Assembly: GCA_032358255.1 (NCBI GenBank)
Contig: JAULBX010025486.1
Location: 1-60,406 of the forward strand
From: Heterotrichella gracilis
Taxonomy: Eukaryota > Sar > Xanthophyceae > Tribonematales > Xanthonemataceae
Reading direction: 5' to 3'
Length of the DNA: 60,406 nt
Below the pieces are notes generated by a model. The model worked only from the letters and a program-made list of their open reading frames with translations. It was not told the DNA's origin and did not search any database. Shown piece by piece: positions 1-11,939 of the stretch (position 1 is the stretch's first letter; the number at the start of each line of letters is the position of its first letter). The position numbers and the translations under genes are program-made.

Positions 1-36
1 CGCAAAGTTCAGGGAAATTCGAAAAATATCGCTACC

Positions 37-120
37 CTTCGGATTCGAACCTGCGACCCCTTGCTTAGTTGAACTCAGACTCAACTCAAACTCAGGTGCT
101 GAGCCAACGGCTGGGTCGAC
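37..120 (-). repeat. tRNA-like sequence, possible SINE head
   Basis: On the minus strand a perfect pol III B-box (GGTTCGAATCC, complement of 41-51) lies about 43 bases downstream of an A-box-like stretch (TGGCTCAGCACC, near 96-106). I could not fold a proper tRNA: the T stem does not pair beyond one or two base pairs and the acceptor halves match poorly. A tRNA-derived SINE head or a decayed tRNA fits better than a working tRNA gene. Confidence 0.3.
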
Positions 121-137
121 CGTTTAATAGGTTGAAC

Positions 138-207
138 GCAAACGTATTTCGTTTGCATTAACAAACAGTTCTCTGAGTTTGCACTCTATTGTTGCTCAGA
201 GAACTGT
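138..207. repeat. pair of short inverted repeats
   Basis: Two adjacent foldbacks are visible. The first pairs 138-144 with 150-156 (GCAAACG / CGTTTGC, 5-base loop). The second pairs 165-177 with 195-207 (13-bp perfect arms, 17-base loop). They sit just beside the tRNA-like sequence and may belong to the same short mobile element. Confidence 0.5.
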
Positions 208-2294
208 CCGAGCACTTAATACTTGACGTGTGATGCTAAACAGTTTGGTTACCGCAATCATCATTATTGCGCTTCCACCCACCCAGCCATTGTTATGAGC
301 GCACACTGGGTGGTGGATGCAAGGGGGCAACTTTGCAGGCGATGGGGGTGGACAGGAAACTTGCATGCATTTTATGGTGCGTCCAACAACAGAAATGCAT
401 TCACTTACCAGGCCCCGGGAAACCCTAGCACCCTTGCTGGGGTTTTGTGCCCAGGTGACGCAGGACGCCCATAACACCTGCACAGATATACAAGCGCAGA
501 TCACACAAGTGCACCACTCCCGACCCCACACAAGCAACTTCCTAACCCCGCAGGAGCAGAGGCAGACCTCAACACCCAGGCCCACATAGACACCACCAGC
601 TCGCATGATGACAAGGCACCCTGTGGGCTTGTCCTGGGCATCGGAAGCAGGTTTCTGCCACCGCTGGGTGCATGTAAAACATTCAGGCGATGGCAAGGAA
701 TAGGGTTTGTAGTGCTGTGCAAGGGGGCGTTGATTACCCTAGAGAGTAACGACTTACCCTAAAGGGTCTTGTGAGCTGGACTGAGGCAGTGGGGACCGAG
801 CTTCGGGTGGGGAGGCACACGCGGATACCTGAGGATGGTGAGACTATTATCGATGCCATAATATGAATGGGCAAAAGCTGAGGAACAACGTCATGTTCGT
901 GTTGGAGGGGGTATCGTGGGGTGTGCTTTGGGCAGCTCTGCTGGGTAGGGGAAAGCGGTTTGGTTTAGGGTGTTTTGTCACCTGCAGGGACAGTGGGGCC
1001 ACTACAGGTGGTGATGGGGGAACCTCCCGAAGGGTGTAACGCAGGAGGCCTCAGCGGCACGGATGCCCATAAAATATGCTGCTTGTGCGCTAGAGCACCA
1101 GGCATGCAGTACGTCATAGAAAGCGCTTGGTGTGCTGGCATAGACCACACCTGTTAGGTTCGAGTGGCAGGGAAACATGGTCTGTTTCACACGGGGGAGA
1201 AGCTAGGCACTGACCTCCCTGGCCTGTCACCTCTACTAGCCTTACCGTTTGCTCTAGTAGGCTTGGGTTGAGGGCTTGGTGGGAAGGACGTGCGAGCACA
1301 TGGCCTAGCCGAGTGGAACCCAAGACCAGGTCTCCATCCTGTGAGGTATCAGCATCCTAAGTTACGAAGGTCACTTCGCAAGCACGAGGGTTGCGTTGAG
1401 GGGAGAGACACATGCCGTGCCTGATCTCACCTGCGAGCTTCATGTCGAGTAAGAGACGGGGTGGGTGTATACAAGGGACGATGCAGTGTCTAAAAAGAGT
1501 GGGTCTGCGAACCAAGCGTGCCGCTGCGATACGCCCCTAGTAAAGATATTTGCTGGGGTGTATCTGATGGCCTCACCCAAATTCAAGGGTTTGTGAGTGC
1601 CGATCTGCGGTCCGTCGACTTTGGCAACAGCACCAGGTCTTTCCAAGCTGCAAATTAAACGCCTGGTAGTTGTAGTAAGGCGCCATTTTGGTGCAGGCCC
1701 AGGTTGATATCATTGCATGCATGCATCTCCGAAATTAAATTTGAAATACATTGTCAATAATTTGCCGAAATTTAAAATCATTTTTTACGCCACCATGGTG
1801 CACCCATTGTAGCAGCATCCCCGCCACTTCTAACACCGCCTCAACAAGTTGTCATGTGATGACATGTAATTACATGGTTTGCAGTTGCAAAGAAACTTTC
1901 CAAGACCTGTCAAGTTGGGCATTGTCGTGTGTGCCGCCACTGGCGGAAGTTGTGTGAGTTCGGCAACAACTGTTGGCAACCTGAGCAACAGGCGGTGATG
2001 GCGCTGAGCAACGCACCGTAAAAGACTGGAGCTGTTTACTGTTCATAGCATTGCGAGTACACTGGGGAACAACGTTGCCCCACTGCATGATCCCACATCT
2101 TTCTCCAATGGTATGGGAATATTTTCAGTGCTCAAAAAAACTGTCCAGGATTGCACGGAGTTCCTGTTTGCTGCACTAAAATCTTGTAGAAGGTGGGCTG
2201 TACATGTACAAGTACAGGTTCAAAGCATAAATACGAAAGCAACCAAGGGTACAAACCCCAAACCCTACGGGTGCATCAGGGTCATGTCCTATGG

Positions 2295-2638
2295 CAAGGG
2301 GTGCACTTCAGACCAAACAGGCTCTTCATATCCACATCCCCTGCTAACACTGCTTATCCAAACGCTTTCCTACAATCTTCACCCAGTCCTGGACAGCACG
2401 CACTTGTACACCGTGGGGTTGGCCCGCGCCGCGCCGGGGGGCTTGCTCAATGTGTGCACCCCGGGCTGAAAAAATATACACCCTGTCCAACCGCAAGGGT
2501 TGCACTCTAACCAAACCAGGCTCTTCATATCCACATCCCAAGCTTTCCTACGACCTTCACCCGGTCCTGGGCAGCACGCGCTTGTATACCGTGGGGTTGG
2601 CCCGCGCCGCGCCCGGCGGCTTGCTCACTGTGTGCACC
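2295..2638. repeat. tandem copy of the CHRD gene 3' end
   Basis: The block 2493-2638, which holds the last codons and stop of the CHRD gene and the sequence after it, has a diverged copy at 2295-2462. Both contain the same string around TCTTCATATCCACATCCC followed by the same coding end. Because the gene is on the minus strand, the copy lies downstream of the stop codon and is outside the coding region. Confidence 0.8.
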
Positions 2639-3541
2639 GCAAAGTAGGCCTTGTTGGCCACAAACGCCTGGGCGGTGGCGGCGGAGATCTTGACCGTGCC
2701 AAACAACCGCAGGGGCTTGGCCACTGCGTTGTACACCGACACCCTGCCCTTGAACACAGCCCCGTCGATGTCTAGGGCAGGGTCTGGGAAGTGCGCCTTG
2801 GTGACCTTGTTGTGGAAGTGGAAGCCTGTGATGTCCTTCAGCCCGGAGACCTGCGGGGTTGGGGTTTAGGGTTTAGGGTTTAGAGATGTGGTGGGGTCTG
2901 GGAGGTGCGCCTTGGTGACCTTGTTGTGGAAGTGGAAGCCGGTGATGTCTTTGAGCCCCGAGACCTGCGGGGTGGGTGGGAGGGGGGTGACATGGGAGGG
3001 AGAGAAAGGGGGGCGAGAGAGGGGAGGAGGGAGGGCAGCGCCTGGTGCAAGGTGAGGAAAGGGTGGTGCCAAGGGAGGGAGAGAGAATGGAGAGGGAGGG
3101 AGGATAATACCTGGTGCAAGACGCTGATTGTAAGGAAGCTGGATAGTTGCTATGGGCAAGCATGATGCACTAGGCGACACGCACCCTCACCTGCTGCAGC
3201 CTTGCATACACGCGGGGACCACCCCGCACCGGGCAACACAAGGTGCACCTACAGACATGCACCTTAAATGGTGTACTTCCCACTGCCAATGCATATATGC
3301 CCCGCACCGTGATGTCGTAGGTGAGGCTCGTCCCGGCAACTGTCAGGAACACATTGCCCCTGGCTGCGTTGTTCAGGGGCGGGATGACGTTCTTGCCAGA
3401 CACCGCGCCCTTGAGGTAGTACACACCCACGGGTGGCTTCACAGCGGGGGTGGGGATGGGTGTGGCGTGGCTATGGCCCTCGTGCGCGTACGTGTAGCCC
3501 AGTGCGATTGCCAGCAGGCATGCAACCAGTGTCAACTTCAT
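2557..3541 (-). CDS. secreted CHRD-domain protein
   Basis: Two exons: 3541-3308 and 2850-2557. They join in phase 0 to give 175 residues. The first about 20 residues (MKLTLVACLLAIALGYTYA) are a typical signal peptide, followed by a His-containing stretch (HEGHSH). The rest fits the CHRD family: a first strand pair around GAVSGKNVIPPL and TYDIT, then VSGLKDITGFHFHN, which joins exactly across the intron, then the end of the domain. The donor GTGCGG was chosen because it restores the continuous CHRD motif; reading on would insert unrelated residues. CHRD domains occur in chordin and in many secreted microbial proteins of unknown role. The product is probably extracytoplasmic; its partner cannot be told. 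Both ends of exon 2 have tandem copies beside the gene. Confidence 0.85.
2776..2972. repeat. duplicated 5' end of CHRD exon 2
   Basis: The acceptor and first about 75 bases of exon 2 (2776-2858) are repeated at 2890-2972 with few changes. The copy still has a TGCAG-like acceptor and encodes the same VSGLKDITGFHFHN motif before it runs out. The two copies are separated by three telomere-like GGTTTAGGG units. The upstream copy is a possible alternative acceptor that would give a broken product. Confidence 0.85.
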
Positions 3542-6029
3542 GGTGGGCGCCCCTGCTCACGGCAAGTGGATAACAAGGTCAACAGGAAGTGCCACGCTCA
3601 GGCTCTGAGTCAGGGTATGGTATGTGTGGCGAGACAGTGCAATGGATGGGCAGTACTCCAATCAACTTAGAGTTGCCACAGGTGCAATGCGCACCTGGCC
3701 AATTTGGAAACAGCTAGGCACACGGCAACAGAGGGAGGGAGACCGACGGGCAGCACACGCAACTGGTAGCCTTGAATATTACTGCTTCAGTAAAGGCGCT
3801 GGGTACAACTGTGGTCGTGCATTGCGACGTTCCACTTCGCCCATGTGGCGCAACATGCATGCATGCATCCGTGATGGGTTGAGAAGGCTCCAACTAACTA
3901 GCGATGGTTCTGTACCACAGCCACTGAATCAGCAAAGTACATGTAGTGCGTCCAAGGACATACTGACCTTTACTCGCAGCTTTTGTGACCAAGGAAGGCC
4001 ACCTAGCCACCTAGCCAAAACAGTACTGCTATACACACAACGCCGCCCTGGCAAACAGCGCCAGAACCCAGTGGTCCTGACCACAACACAACCGACAACT
4101 AGCACTTCAGCGTAGCACAGGGTCGTGGGAAGGGGTCCAATGCACCCTCTCACCTTGATGCGTGCGTTGCCAGCTGTACTACCAGCTGGATGGCGAATAT
4201 CCTACCGGTAATTGACACCTGGTGTCGGCGAAAAGAGAGCAGAGTCAGTCAGGGCCCCGGGAATACCAGTTGCAACTAGTTCCTGAAGTAGTGGGCAAGA
4301 GACCATGGGCTTTCACGCCCACTCGGGCCCGGGTATCGGCGCAATCGGCGCGTGCCTTGCGTCGTGGCGTCGTGCGCCTGGCGTCGTCCAAGGGGCACCC
4401 GGTACAATATACGGCCGGCCTTGCTTCCCAGGCAGTATTATCAGTGATAGCCTGCCGGTGAACGCACGGGTGTACCACCGAGCTTTTGCTGGTCAGGTTT
4501 CCTGGTGGGTTGGTCTCCAGTGGAGACTCTCCACACACGCATAGAGAAGTAAACTTGCTGCATGCCGTGGCCAACTATACAGATTGCAGCCAACAACTTG
4601 GCCAAAGGCATATTATTGTTTTAGCAGCTCTGTCGCTATATGTTCAACTGGGTACATCCACCCTCTAATGCCTGCACCCATGACCTTGAATAAATATGGC
4701 ATAACGCTGCGCTCATTTCTTGCCATGCGGCATGCTTTCTTGCGATTGGAGGTTGCACCCTCACCCCGGTCTGCAGCATACTTCTGTGCCATCCCCCGTG
4801 GCTTTGATCACTGTGCTGCCTTCTGCATCAACTACCCTTGTGCACCAATTGCACTACTAGCCCCGTCAAGCCATGGCGTGTACGGGCACCTGACGCCACT
4901 GCCAACCCTTGCCACTGCCCACGCATTTGTGACCAAGTATGGCCTAAATTCCCTTCTCGCTCTGCAACATATTACCAAGCAGCTAGCTGTCAGCACTATG
5001 CGTTCTTCTGCATGGCTGCACTGCTAGTGGCCTTGCCAGGCCCAGTGTACACGCCTGGCGACCAACGGCATTGGCAGCTTTTTAGTTTGCCCACTGGGTG
5101 CTACTTTCCTACTTGTTTGCATCACCCTGGCTATGCCAAAATTTGCACAGCTTGATGCCGCCATGCGACTGGGATGGCCTCAGCCGCATGGCCTCACCTC
5201 AAGTCGCCATGGCTGCCAAGAGCAATTGGCTGTCCCTTGGCTGCCATGGAACAGCAAACTCTGCAGCCCTACAGCCGCATGTGGCATACCCCACGGGGCC
5301 ACTCCACGTACCACTACATGCATGTCTTCTGTGGGAGTCCATTAAAGTTGGAGTTATATATCTGCTAAAAACTCGCAGCTTTCCATGACCTCAGCAGGTC
5401 CTGACAACCCACTTGACCACCAAGTCTCGACACACTCAGAGGGGCGATTCGCGTTGACACCCTCACTGCTGTGCCACAACAAGCTGCAAGTGATACACAG
5501 ACAAAAAAGCTTATGCACGCTTCAAAGCGCCGACGTTGTGAAGATAGCGTGGAAGCGCACGATTTTGTGGGCACGCACCGTTGGATCCTCTGCCAATTCC
5601 AGATCCCACTGCCACCCGGCTCCAGCCTGGAGTCCAGGCAAGGAACAGGTATCGTTGTCGAAAGGAGGGTTTCCACAGGGAAAGTGGTTGAAACAAGGGT
5701 CAGCCCAAATGCGTTGAAGTTAGCAATCATTCTGCTCCACGAGGGGGGTAGCGGTCAATCTGCTCCAATGCATGCATACACATGCTCACATTCCACCACT
5801 GGTTGCTGTGTCCGGCGAATAAGCATTGGTACCTGTCAAAGTGCTTCCTCCGTGACACATAGCCCCCGTTTCAGCACCTTTCTAGCTGCACAATAACGTG
5901 CAGACGCACGGCCACCCATCTCACTCATTCTAGATGTTGTGCACCAGGGCTTTCAGCTACAGTGAAGGTTGAAGTTGCCATAACGTCAGTTCTCCGAGCC
6001 TTGTCACGAGTGTTGCAAGTTCAACAGCC
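3542..6029. other. intergenic region, CHRD gene to F-box gene
   Basis: The CHRD gene and the F-box gene diverge from this 2.5-kb stretch, so it should hold both promoters. Open frames of up to 163 codons (for example on plus near 3624-4115 and 4584-5027) have no recognisable domain or splice structure. I call no gene here. Confidence 0.45.
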
Positions 6030-8146
6030 ATGGACACCACCAGCACTAGCAGTCTGCACACCACACAGCCCACCACCTCCAGTCCCCCCACCAGCCCCAC
6101 CACCAGCACCGGCACCAGTACTCCCCCACACCCCACCACCATCCACGACCTACCATTTGAGCTGCTGTACCACATCCTGACCAACCCACCCTCCCAGACA
6201 AGGCAGCCCTGCAGCTGGCCTGCAAACGCTGGCACTCCCTCTTGGGTTGCCCCAGCCCAGCCTGGAGTATCGTGGATACGAGTGACAAGCGGTGCCAAAT
6301 TTCATGGCTGCTAGCCAGATTGGGAGCTACCCGCTCGCTCACCTGTGGCCTGGGGACCAACTGGACCCCAGCTGAGTGGGAGGAGCTGCTGGTATGCCTC
6401 AACCCCGCATGTCTTCACCACCTGGAGTGTACCAGCAATCACAGCCAAGACTTGCTACAACACATGGGCCGGTTCACTGGTCTGACCACCTTGCCCCTGC
6501 ACTCTCCAGACCCACTCCCACACACCTCCCCCACGCCACAAGGTGCCATTCTGCTCCAGCTGGCACCCCTCGTCAACCTGCAGACCCTGTCTCTCTCCCT
6601 CACCACGAGGCCTGGTGAGCCACTATCGGAGTGGCAGCCTCTTCCCCCCTTGCCTCAGCTGCAAAAGGTGCACCTGGGCCACGACTCGGGCGACGTTGGC
6701 GACATAGTTGCAGACCTCCCTGCTCTGTCCTGGCTGGAGCTTGAGTACTATGGAGCCCAGATGCACCACTTCAGCACAAGGTACATCGCCTGGCTCTGAC
6801 GGTGCAGGATACCTTGAGGATGCTGGCCGCACATCCCCCCCCCCTTCCTCCCCATTATTCCTCCCTGTGCGTAACAATCACCAACCTTTTCTTGACATGC
6901 AGGGTCATCCAACTCACTCAGCTGACATACCTGGGCTTGCACCACCAGTCCCTAGGACCGCTCGTCCTACCCGGAGGGGCTTTCCCAGGGTCCTTGCGGG
7001 AGGTTGTCATGAGTTTGCCCCAACAGGATGGGGGGCGCCACCTCACAATGGATTTGGAGGTGTTTCTGTCTGGACTCACTGGCCTGACCTCGCTGAGCCT
7101 GTTTGGATGCCAGGTGGCGCACGAGGATGCACTGGCAGGTAGGGATAAGAATAAGGAATGAAAAGAATGACGAAAATAGGAATTCACAAGGATTAAAACA
7201 AGTGAAGGACAGGAATGCATGGCGTGTGGCCGTGTTGCTGGATGCATCCTTCCAGGAGCACGCATGGCAGTGGCAAGTATTGTACCGTATTAAATCGTTG
7301 AAGCCAGATAAGCCTGGGTGGTGGCATGCATGTGACTGAAGTACCAATGCGCACCTGCCGCGGTTGTACTGAGCATTTGTCAACCCGCACGCACATGCCA
7401 GACTGTTGGCATTGCATGGGTGTGATACATGCAGTTCTTTCCACATATTTGATGTAGGGTACGTGGCATGTGCAACATTGCTACCGCGCACCTGCAGCTG
7501 GGGACAGGGACAGCATCCCCGCAGCGGAGGCGTGCCAAGCATGCTGAAACAAAGCCCTACAAGTACATGTGAAGAGAGCAAGGTCACCCAAGGAAGCATG
7601 GTCCCCTCACGCGCAGGCCTCCCCCTGCTGCAATCCCTGGCATTCAGCTCAGAGAAAGACCTCCGCCTGCCTGTGCTGCCCCACCTCACCCACATCCGGA
7701 GCACCCCCCAACAGCGCGTGCACCTCCCCCTCCCCATCCACCCGCAGCTGCGGGTGACGGGGTGGTGCCACATCCATGCCCTGAGGAAGAAAAGGGAGGA
7801 CTACTGCCACGGAATCACCGTCCATGGGAGGTATGGGCTGTACAAAGCGTCCAGCAGTGCTGCCAAGCTGTGGCTTGGGGAGGGCGACACAGGCACAGAG
7901 CCAGCCACTCTTGAGCAGCGTGCCTCGGCGGAATATGAACACAACGCGCGCGAGGAGCGGCGCTGGTGCCTGGAGTGGTTGTGCGTGCAGGCTGCGCCAT
8001 ACAGGTTCCCGGAAGGCCAGGCGGGGGCGGGCAGTGCTGCGGTGCCGGACGAGCTAGGGCCGCTGGCCAGGTGCCAGCTCAATTCGCAGCGTGGCGCCGT
8101 GTATGAGCGTATGATGGCTGCTCACAATGGACGCAGGTTTTGTTGA
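6030..8146 (+). CDS. F-box/leucine-rich protein, frameshifted
   Basis: Three exons fit: 6030-6780, 6903-7138 and 7617-8146, joining in phases 2 and 1. After a Thr/Pro-rich N-terminus, an F-box begins at LPFELLYHIL near 6150. The second half of the F-box (ACKRWHSL) is in another frame, so one base is missing or extra close to 6190-6200. Downstream the frame stays open and is leucine-rich (LVNLQTLSLSL, LTQLTYLGLHH, LTGLTSLSLF), typical of leucine-rich repeats. The last exon ends with a charged region I do not recognise. F-box proteins act as substrate adaptors of SCF ubiquitin ligases, with repeats choosing the target. The frameshift may be real (a pseudogene) or a sequencing error; intact splice sites downstream favour an error or a very recent break. 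Confidence 0.65.
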
Positions 8147-8869
8147 GCCGGTTGTCCCCTAACTCTGCCTTTGTGCGTCCCCTTTCGTCCTTTCGTCTCT
8201 TGAGCATACAGGTGCTGACATGGGGTATATACACCTATGAGTTACATGTATTAGATAGTTAAACTTGTATTTTCCTTGGTGCTCAGAGCCATGGGAGATT
8301 GGCTGGTGTTTGGAGGGGCTGCGCAGGCTGGCTGCGCCCTACGGGGTTCAGCTGGGAATGAGCGTGTGCAGACCTGTGTAGGGTTTAGGGTTTGGGGATT
8401 ATGCGGTGCTGTTTTAAGCGAAGGCAGGTGGGTACCTGGCGGTGAGGTACCTAGGCACGTGCCAGCCTCAATGGGGATGTTGACCATGGCGACATGGAAT
8501 TTCCCTCAGGACCGGACGGTTGGTATTGCTATATTTTCTTATATTTGTTGTCAATTGGGTTGTTCACTTTGCATCCCTGTTCCTGCATTGTATTGCGTGG
8601 TCCCAAGCGCATTATTTTGGAAAACATTATGTTTTCATTGTTTTGCAAACTGGTGTGCAGGTTTATTTAGCTGGTATTTCTACAGGCGATTCTTTTACAA
8701 AAAGGAAAGTATTTTAGATTGCAACATCCAAAGTTCGTTTGCCAACTTGTACACAAGCAGTAACACAACGGCGAACACTATGCCATGCCATAACCGCAGT
8801 TAACCCGTGTCGCGTGAACACCATGAGCCAGCGTGCAACGAGATAAGCGTATCGCTGGCATGCACAGCT
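8147..8869. other. intergenic region after the F-box gene
   Basis: This is probably the 3' untranslated sequence of the F-box gene and the promoter of the methyltransferase gene. A 175-codon open frame (8276-8803) looks like chance: its composition drifts from GC-rich to AT-rich with no domain. Telomere-like GTTTAGGGTTT occurs near 8375. Confidence 0.45.
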
Positions 8870-11800
8870 ATGCAGGTATTGGAGGAGCTCAACGCCGCGA
8901 TCGGCCTGGCCCTTTCGCACAACAAGAAGAAAAAGCTTCGCCACAAACGCTCAAAGCTGTACAAGACGCTCTCTGCCACCCAGCCCGTGGTACGCGCCCT
9001 GGCCAGCGTTGCATGCATTCATGGACGGGCCACACGGTACCATGCATGGATTTATGGGCGCGCCTTGCACCTGGCATGTCGTGCAAGCTACTGTATTTTT
9101 TTTATTATTATATGTCAGTGCGTGGGCACTCGCCACAGCGCCATACTGCAGTATTGTCATATGCATGCATATGGCTGCGTGTCGGCTGTCCGCCGTCGAG
9201 ACCGGCTAGTATGCGCCTTGCACCTCACTTCCCGTTGCAAAGCACTGTACAAGAGAGATACCTATTATACCAGCACGTGTGGCGTTAGGCACCGTACCTA
9301 GCAGCGGTGCACCCGACCTCGTTGAAGGTTTACCTTGCTAGGCCAAACCTTGCTGGTATCCCCATGCGTTCTAACACGGCTGTTATTCTGTCACCCTTGC
9401 ACAGCTTGCGCCACCCAGCCCTGATATGGTGGGCCTTGTACCATTCTGAATATGTACTGGGTTCTTTCATATCTTTGCTACCTCCTCATTGTACGTGTTT
9501 TCTACCACAGAGCACCTCGAGCGGGCAGCTGACAGACACACCAGCCCATAGCTCCCTTTCACCCTCTGATGCCACACCAGTCGCCGTTCCTGCTGCTCAT
9601 GTGCGGGACTCGGCGACCCAGGACGCCTCCCAAGCCCAGTGCCAGCCCTCCGCAATAAAACCCTCCACAGGGTTTGGGTCAGGGGCGGAGGCCGTGCAAC
9701 CCAGCACTAACCAACAGCAGGGAGAAAAACCCTCCACAGGGTTTGGGTCACACGCCGGCCAGGCCCACCCCTCTCGCAGCGACCAGCAGCAGCCTGCATC
9801 AGGCAGCACCCGAGGGAAGCGCAGCCGGGGAAGGAAGCGGAGGAGGGCCGGTCAAAACCCTAGCCAAGGGCAGTGCCAGCCGTCCGTCGAGGACTCTACC
9901 AACTGCTCCGCCAACGCCCTCACCTCATGCCATACCCTAGACAGCAACAATACCACACCCTTTGCCGATCACAGCGGGGTGCAAGGGGACAGCGCCATGA
10001 CGCCGCAGCCCGAGGAGGTCGGCCGCCGCGCGCCATGCCATGGCGACGCGGGATGCGCTAATGCCATGGCGTTTCCCGCCGCGCATGGCGACATGTCCTC
10101 GGTGGCAGCCATCATCGCGGAAGCCTACCTCTGTCCACCCCTGCTGCCGCCACGTGCTGATGAGGCGCCAGGCAGCGTGGAACATGATCGACCGCCAGGT
10201 GGCGCCACGGCATGCCGCGTGGACATGTCGATGTGCGCCATGCTGTCGCACCATGCGGTGCGGGCGCGGGATGTGGCGGAGGCGCAGGCGGCGGACGGCG
10301 CGCGGCGCAAGGCGCTGTTCGTGCACGGGAACTACGACGCGTACTATGGGTACCGCACGGGGGGAGGGCAAGGGGAGGACCCCCGCCTCAGGGTGCGCGC
10401 AGGAAGAAGGGGGTGCACACACAATCACAACTACACCAACAGTCACAGTTGCAGTTACAATAACAGAAATGGCTTCCAGCCGTGCAAATCTTGCAAATTA
10501 AAATAGAAAAAATCTGGGGTTACCGTCGGCGCATCCATTATAACAGCATGGGTTGAGGCAAGTTACTGGGTGCACCCACTGTCCATGAGTTTGAATCTGG
10601 CAGAGCAGCCATCATCACCATGACCATTACTCCAACCCCAACCCCCTGCAGGTGCTGAAGCAGCATTGGTTTGCTCGCAAGCGGTGCCTGGACGTTGGGT
10701 GCAACGCGGGGGTGGTGACGCTGGCGCTGGCTGCGCGGTTTGGTGTGGCCGCCATGACGGGGGTGGACATAGACGCAAGCCTCATCGCCAAGGCCTGCAG
10801 GTGGGTGAAAGCGTATGGTTGGAACATGGTGCGAGGAGGGCGATGGCGAGGGGGATGCAATGGAGAGGGGGAGGGGGCCAGTGTAGTTGGGTTTTGGGAG
10901 TGGGAGGGGATGCGCATCGGCTGTGGTGAGTCTGGGGATTGGGTGGGAGACACCCACTGGGAGTGCAATGGGGAGGACATTACTCCCAGCCAATGCCTTT
11001 CTACCTGGCCCCATACTGCCCCCATACTGCAGGCCAGTAGTGTTCAACTCGTGGAAACCCTCCCTCCATCACCGCAGGGCGCTCAAGCAGGCGCGCACCC
11101 AGTCCGTCGCCACCTGGCAGGCCCACCAGCGCATCCCCGCCGCGGACCCCACCTCCCGCTCCCACGCGTCCTCCGCCTTCAAGGCCTGGGTGGGCCTGCA
11201 GAACGTGCGCTTCCACCACCTCGACTTTGCCAACGCGCACCCCCCCGAACCCAACGAGGTGGACGCCATCACGTGCCTGAGTGTGACCAAATGGGTGCAT
11301 TTGAATGGCGGGGATGAGGCGCTGAAGAGGCTGTTTGGCAGGTTTTGGAGCGCGCTGGCGCCCGGGGGTCACCTGGTGCTTGAGCCGCAGCCGTGGGTGT
11401 CGTACGAGAAGGCGGTGAAGAAGCAGGTGGGGTTTTGGGGGAGGGTTCGGGGCAGGGTTTTGGGTTTTAGGGGCAGGGTTTGGGTGGTGTATTGAGGGTG
11501 GGGGATTGAGAGCTTGATGCTAGTGCCGGTAGTGGTGAGGAACTTGTGCATGTCGATGTAATGGTATGCGCAATACCACATGATCATTAATCATCCCATT
11601 TCCCTCCCCACTACAGTGCGCTGCTGCATCCCTGTACCATTTCCTGCCCTCCCTTCACAATATTTCAATCCCCACACATTATCCCCAACCCCCGCCACAC
11701 ACATGCGTGATCCCCGTTTCTAATCGCTCCATTCCTCCCCTCTGCAGGGCGCAGCGGCTTCCGTGTACCACCCCCTTTCCTCCCTGCACCTGCTGCCGGA

Positions 11801-11939
11801 GCGCTTTCCCGACTACCTGCAGCACACCCTAGGGTTTGTGATGTGCGCATCGCTGGCGGTGGGGGAGGGCGAGGGGGGCTTCAGGGTGCGGCCCATGTAC
11901 GTGTTCCAAAAACCCGCGGGGGCAGGGGGGGGGCAGTAG
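8870..11939 (+). CDS. Bin3/MePCE-type RNA 5'-phosphate methyltransferase
   Basis: The exons are 9511-10392, 10652-10800, 11078-11426 and 11748-11939, all phase-consistent. A first exon at 8870-8989 (ATG, Lys/Arg-rich, donor GTACGC) also joins in phase 0 but is tentative. The C-terminal half matches the Bin3 family closely: [23 protein letters not shown] formed across the first junction; SAM motif [13 protein letters not shown]; the acidic GVDID; the family motif SVTKWVHLN; then [11 protein letters not shown]; and a terminal strand with RPMYVFQKP. These enzymes put a methyl group on the gamma-phosphate of 7SK-like or U6 RNA, or on the 5' monophosphate of small RNAs. The N-terminal about 290 residues are disordered, with two copies of KPSTGFGS encoded by AAACCCT/AGGGTTT inverted pairs. 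The enzyme class is well supported; the RNA target is unknown. Confidence 0.9.

Larger units (their letters stand above)
1..2292. other. left-edge intergenic region
   Basis: I see no convincing gene here. Open frames reach 166 codons but show no recognisable domain and no phase-consistent splicing. The stretch holds a tRNA-like sequence near the left edge, two short inverted repeats (138-156 and 165-207), and a run of alternating CATG/TGCA tetramers near 1712-1725, a kind of sequence that recurs in many places in this window. Confidence 0.5.

Noticed and set aside
37..120. Functional tRNA gene at the left edge
   Set aside because: A- and B-box-like strings are present, but the T stem and acceptor stem do not pair.
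3624..5896. Several plus-strand frames of 80-163 codons
   Set aside because: None has a recognisable domain or agrees in phase with a neighbour; they overlap each other in different frames.
7406..7616. Extension of the last F-box exon upstream to 7406
   Set aside because: The acceptor at 7615-7616 restores phase and a leucine-rich repeat; the upstream part has no such pattern.
8276..8803. 175-codon plus-strand frame after the F-box gene
   Set aside because: No domain, abrupt change of base composition within the frame, and no splice partners.
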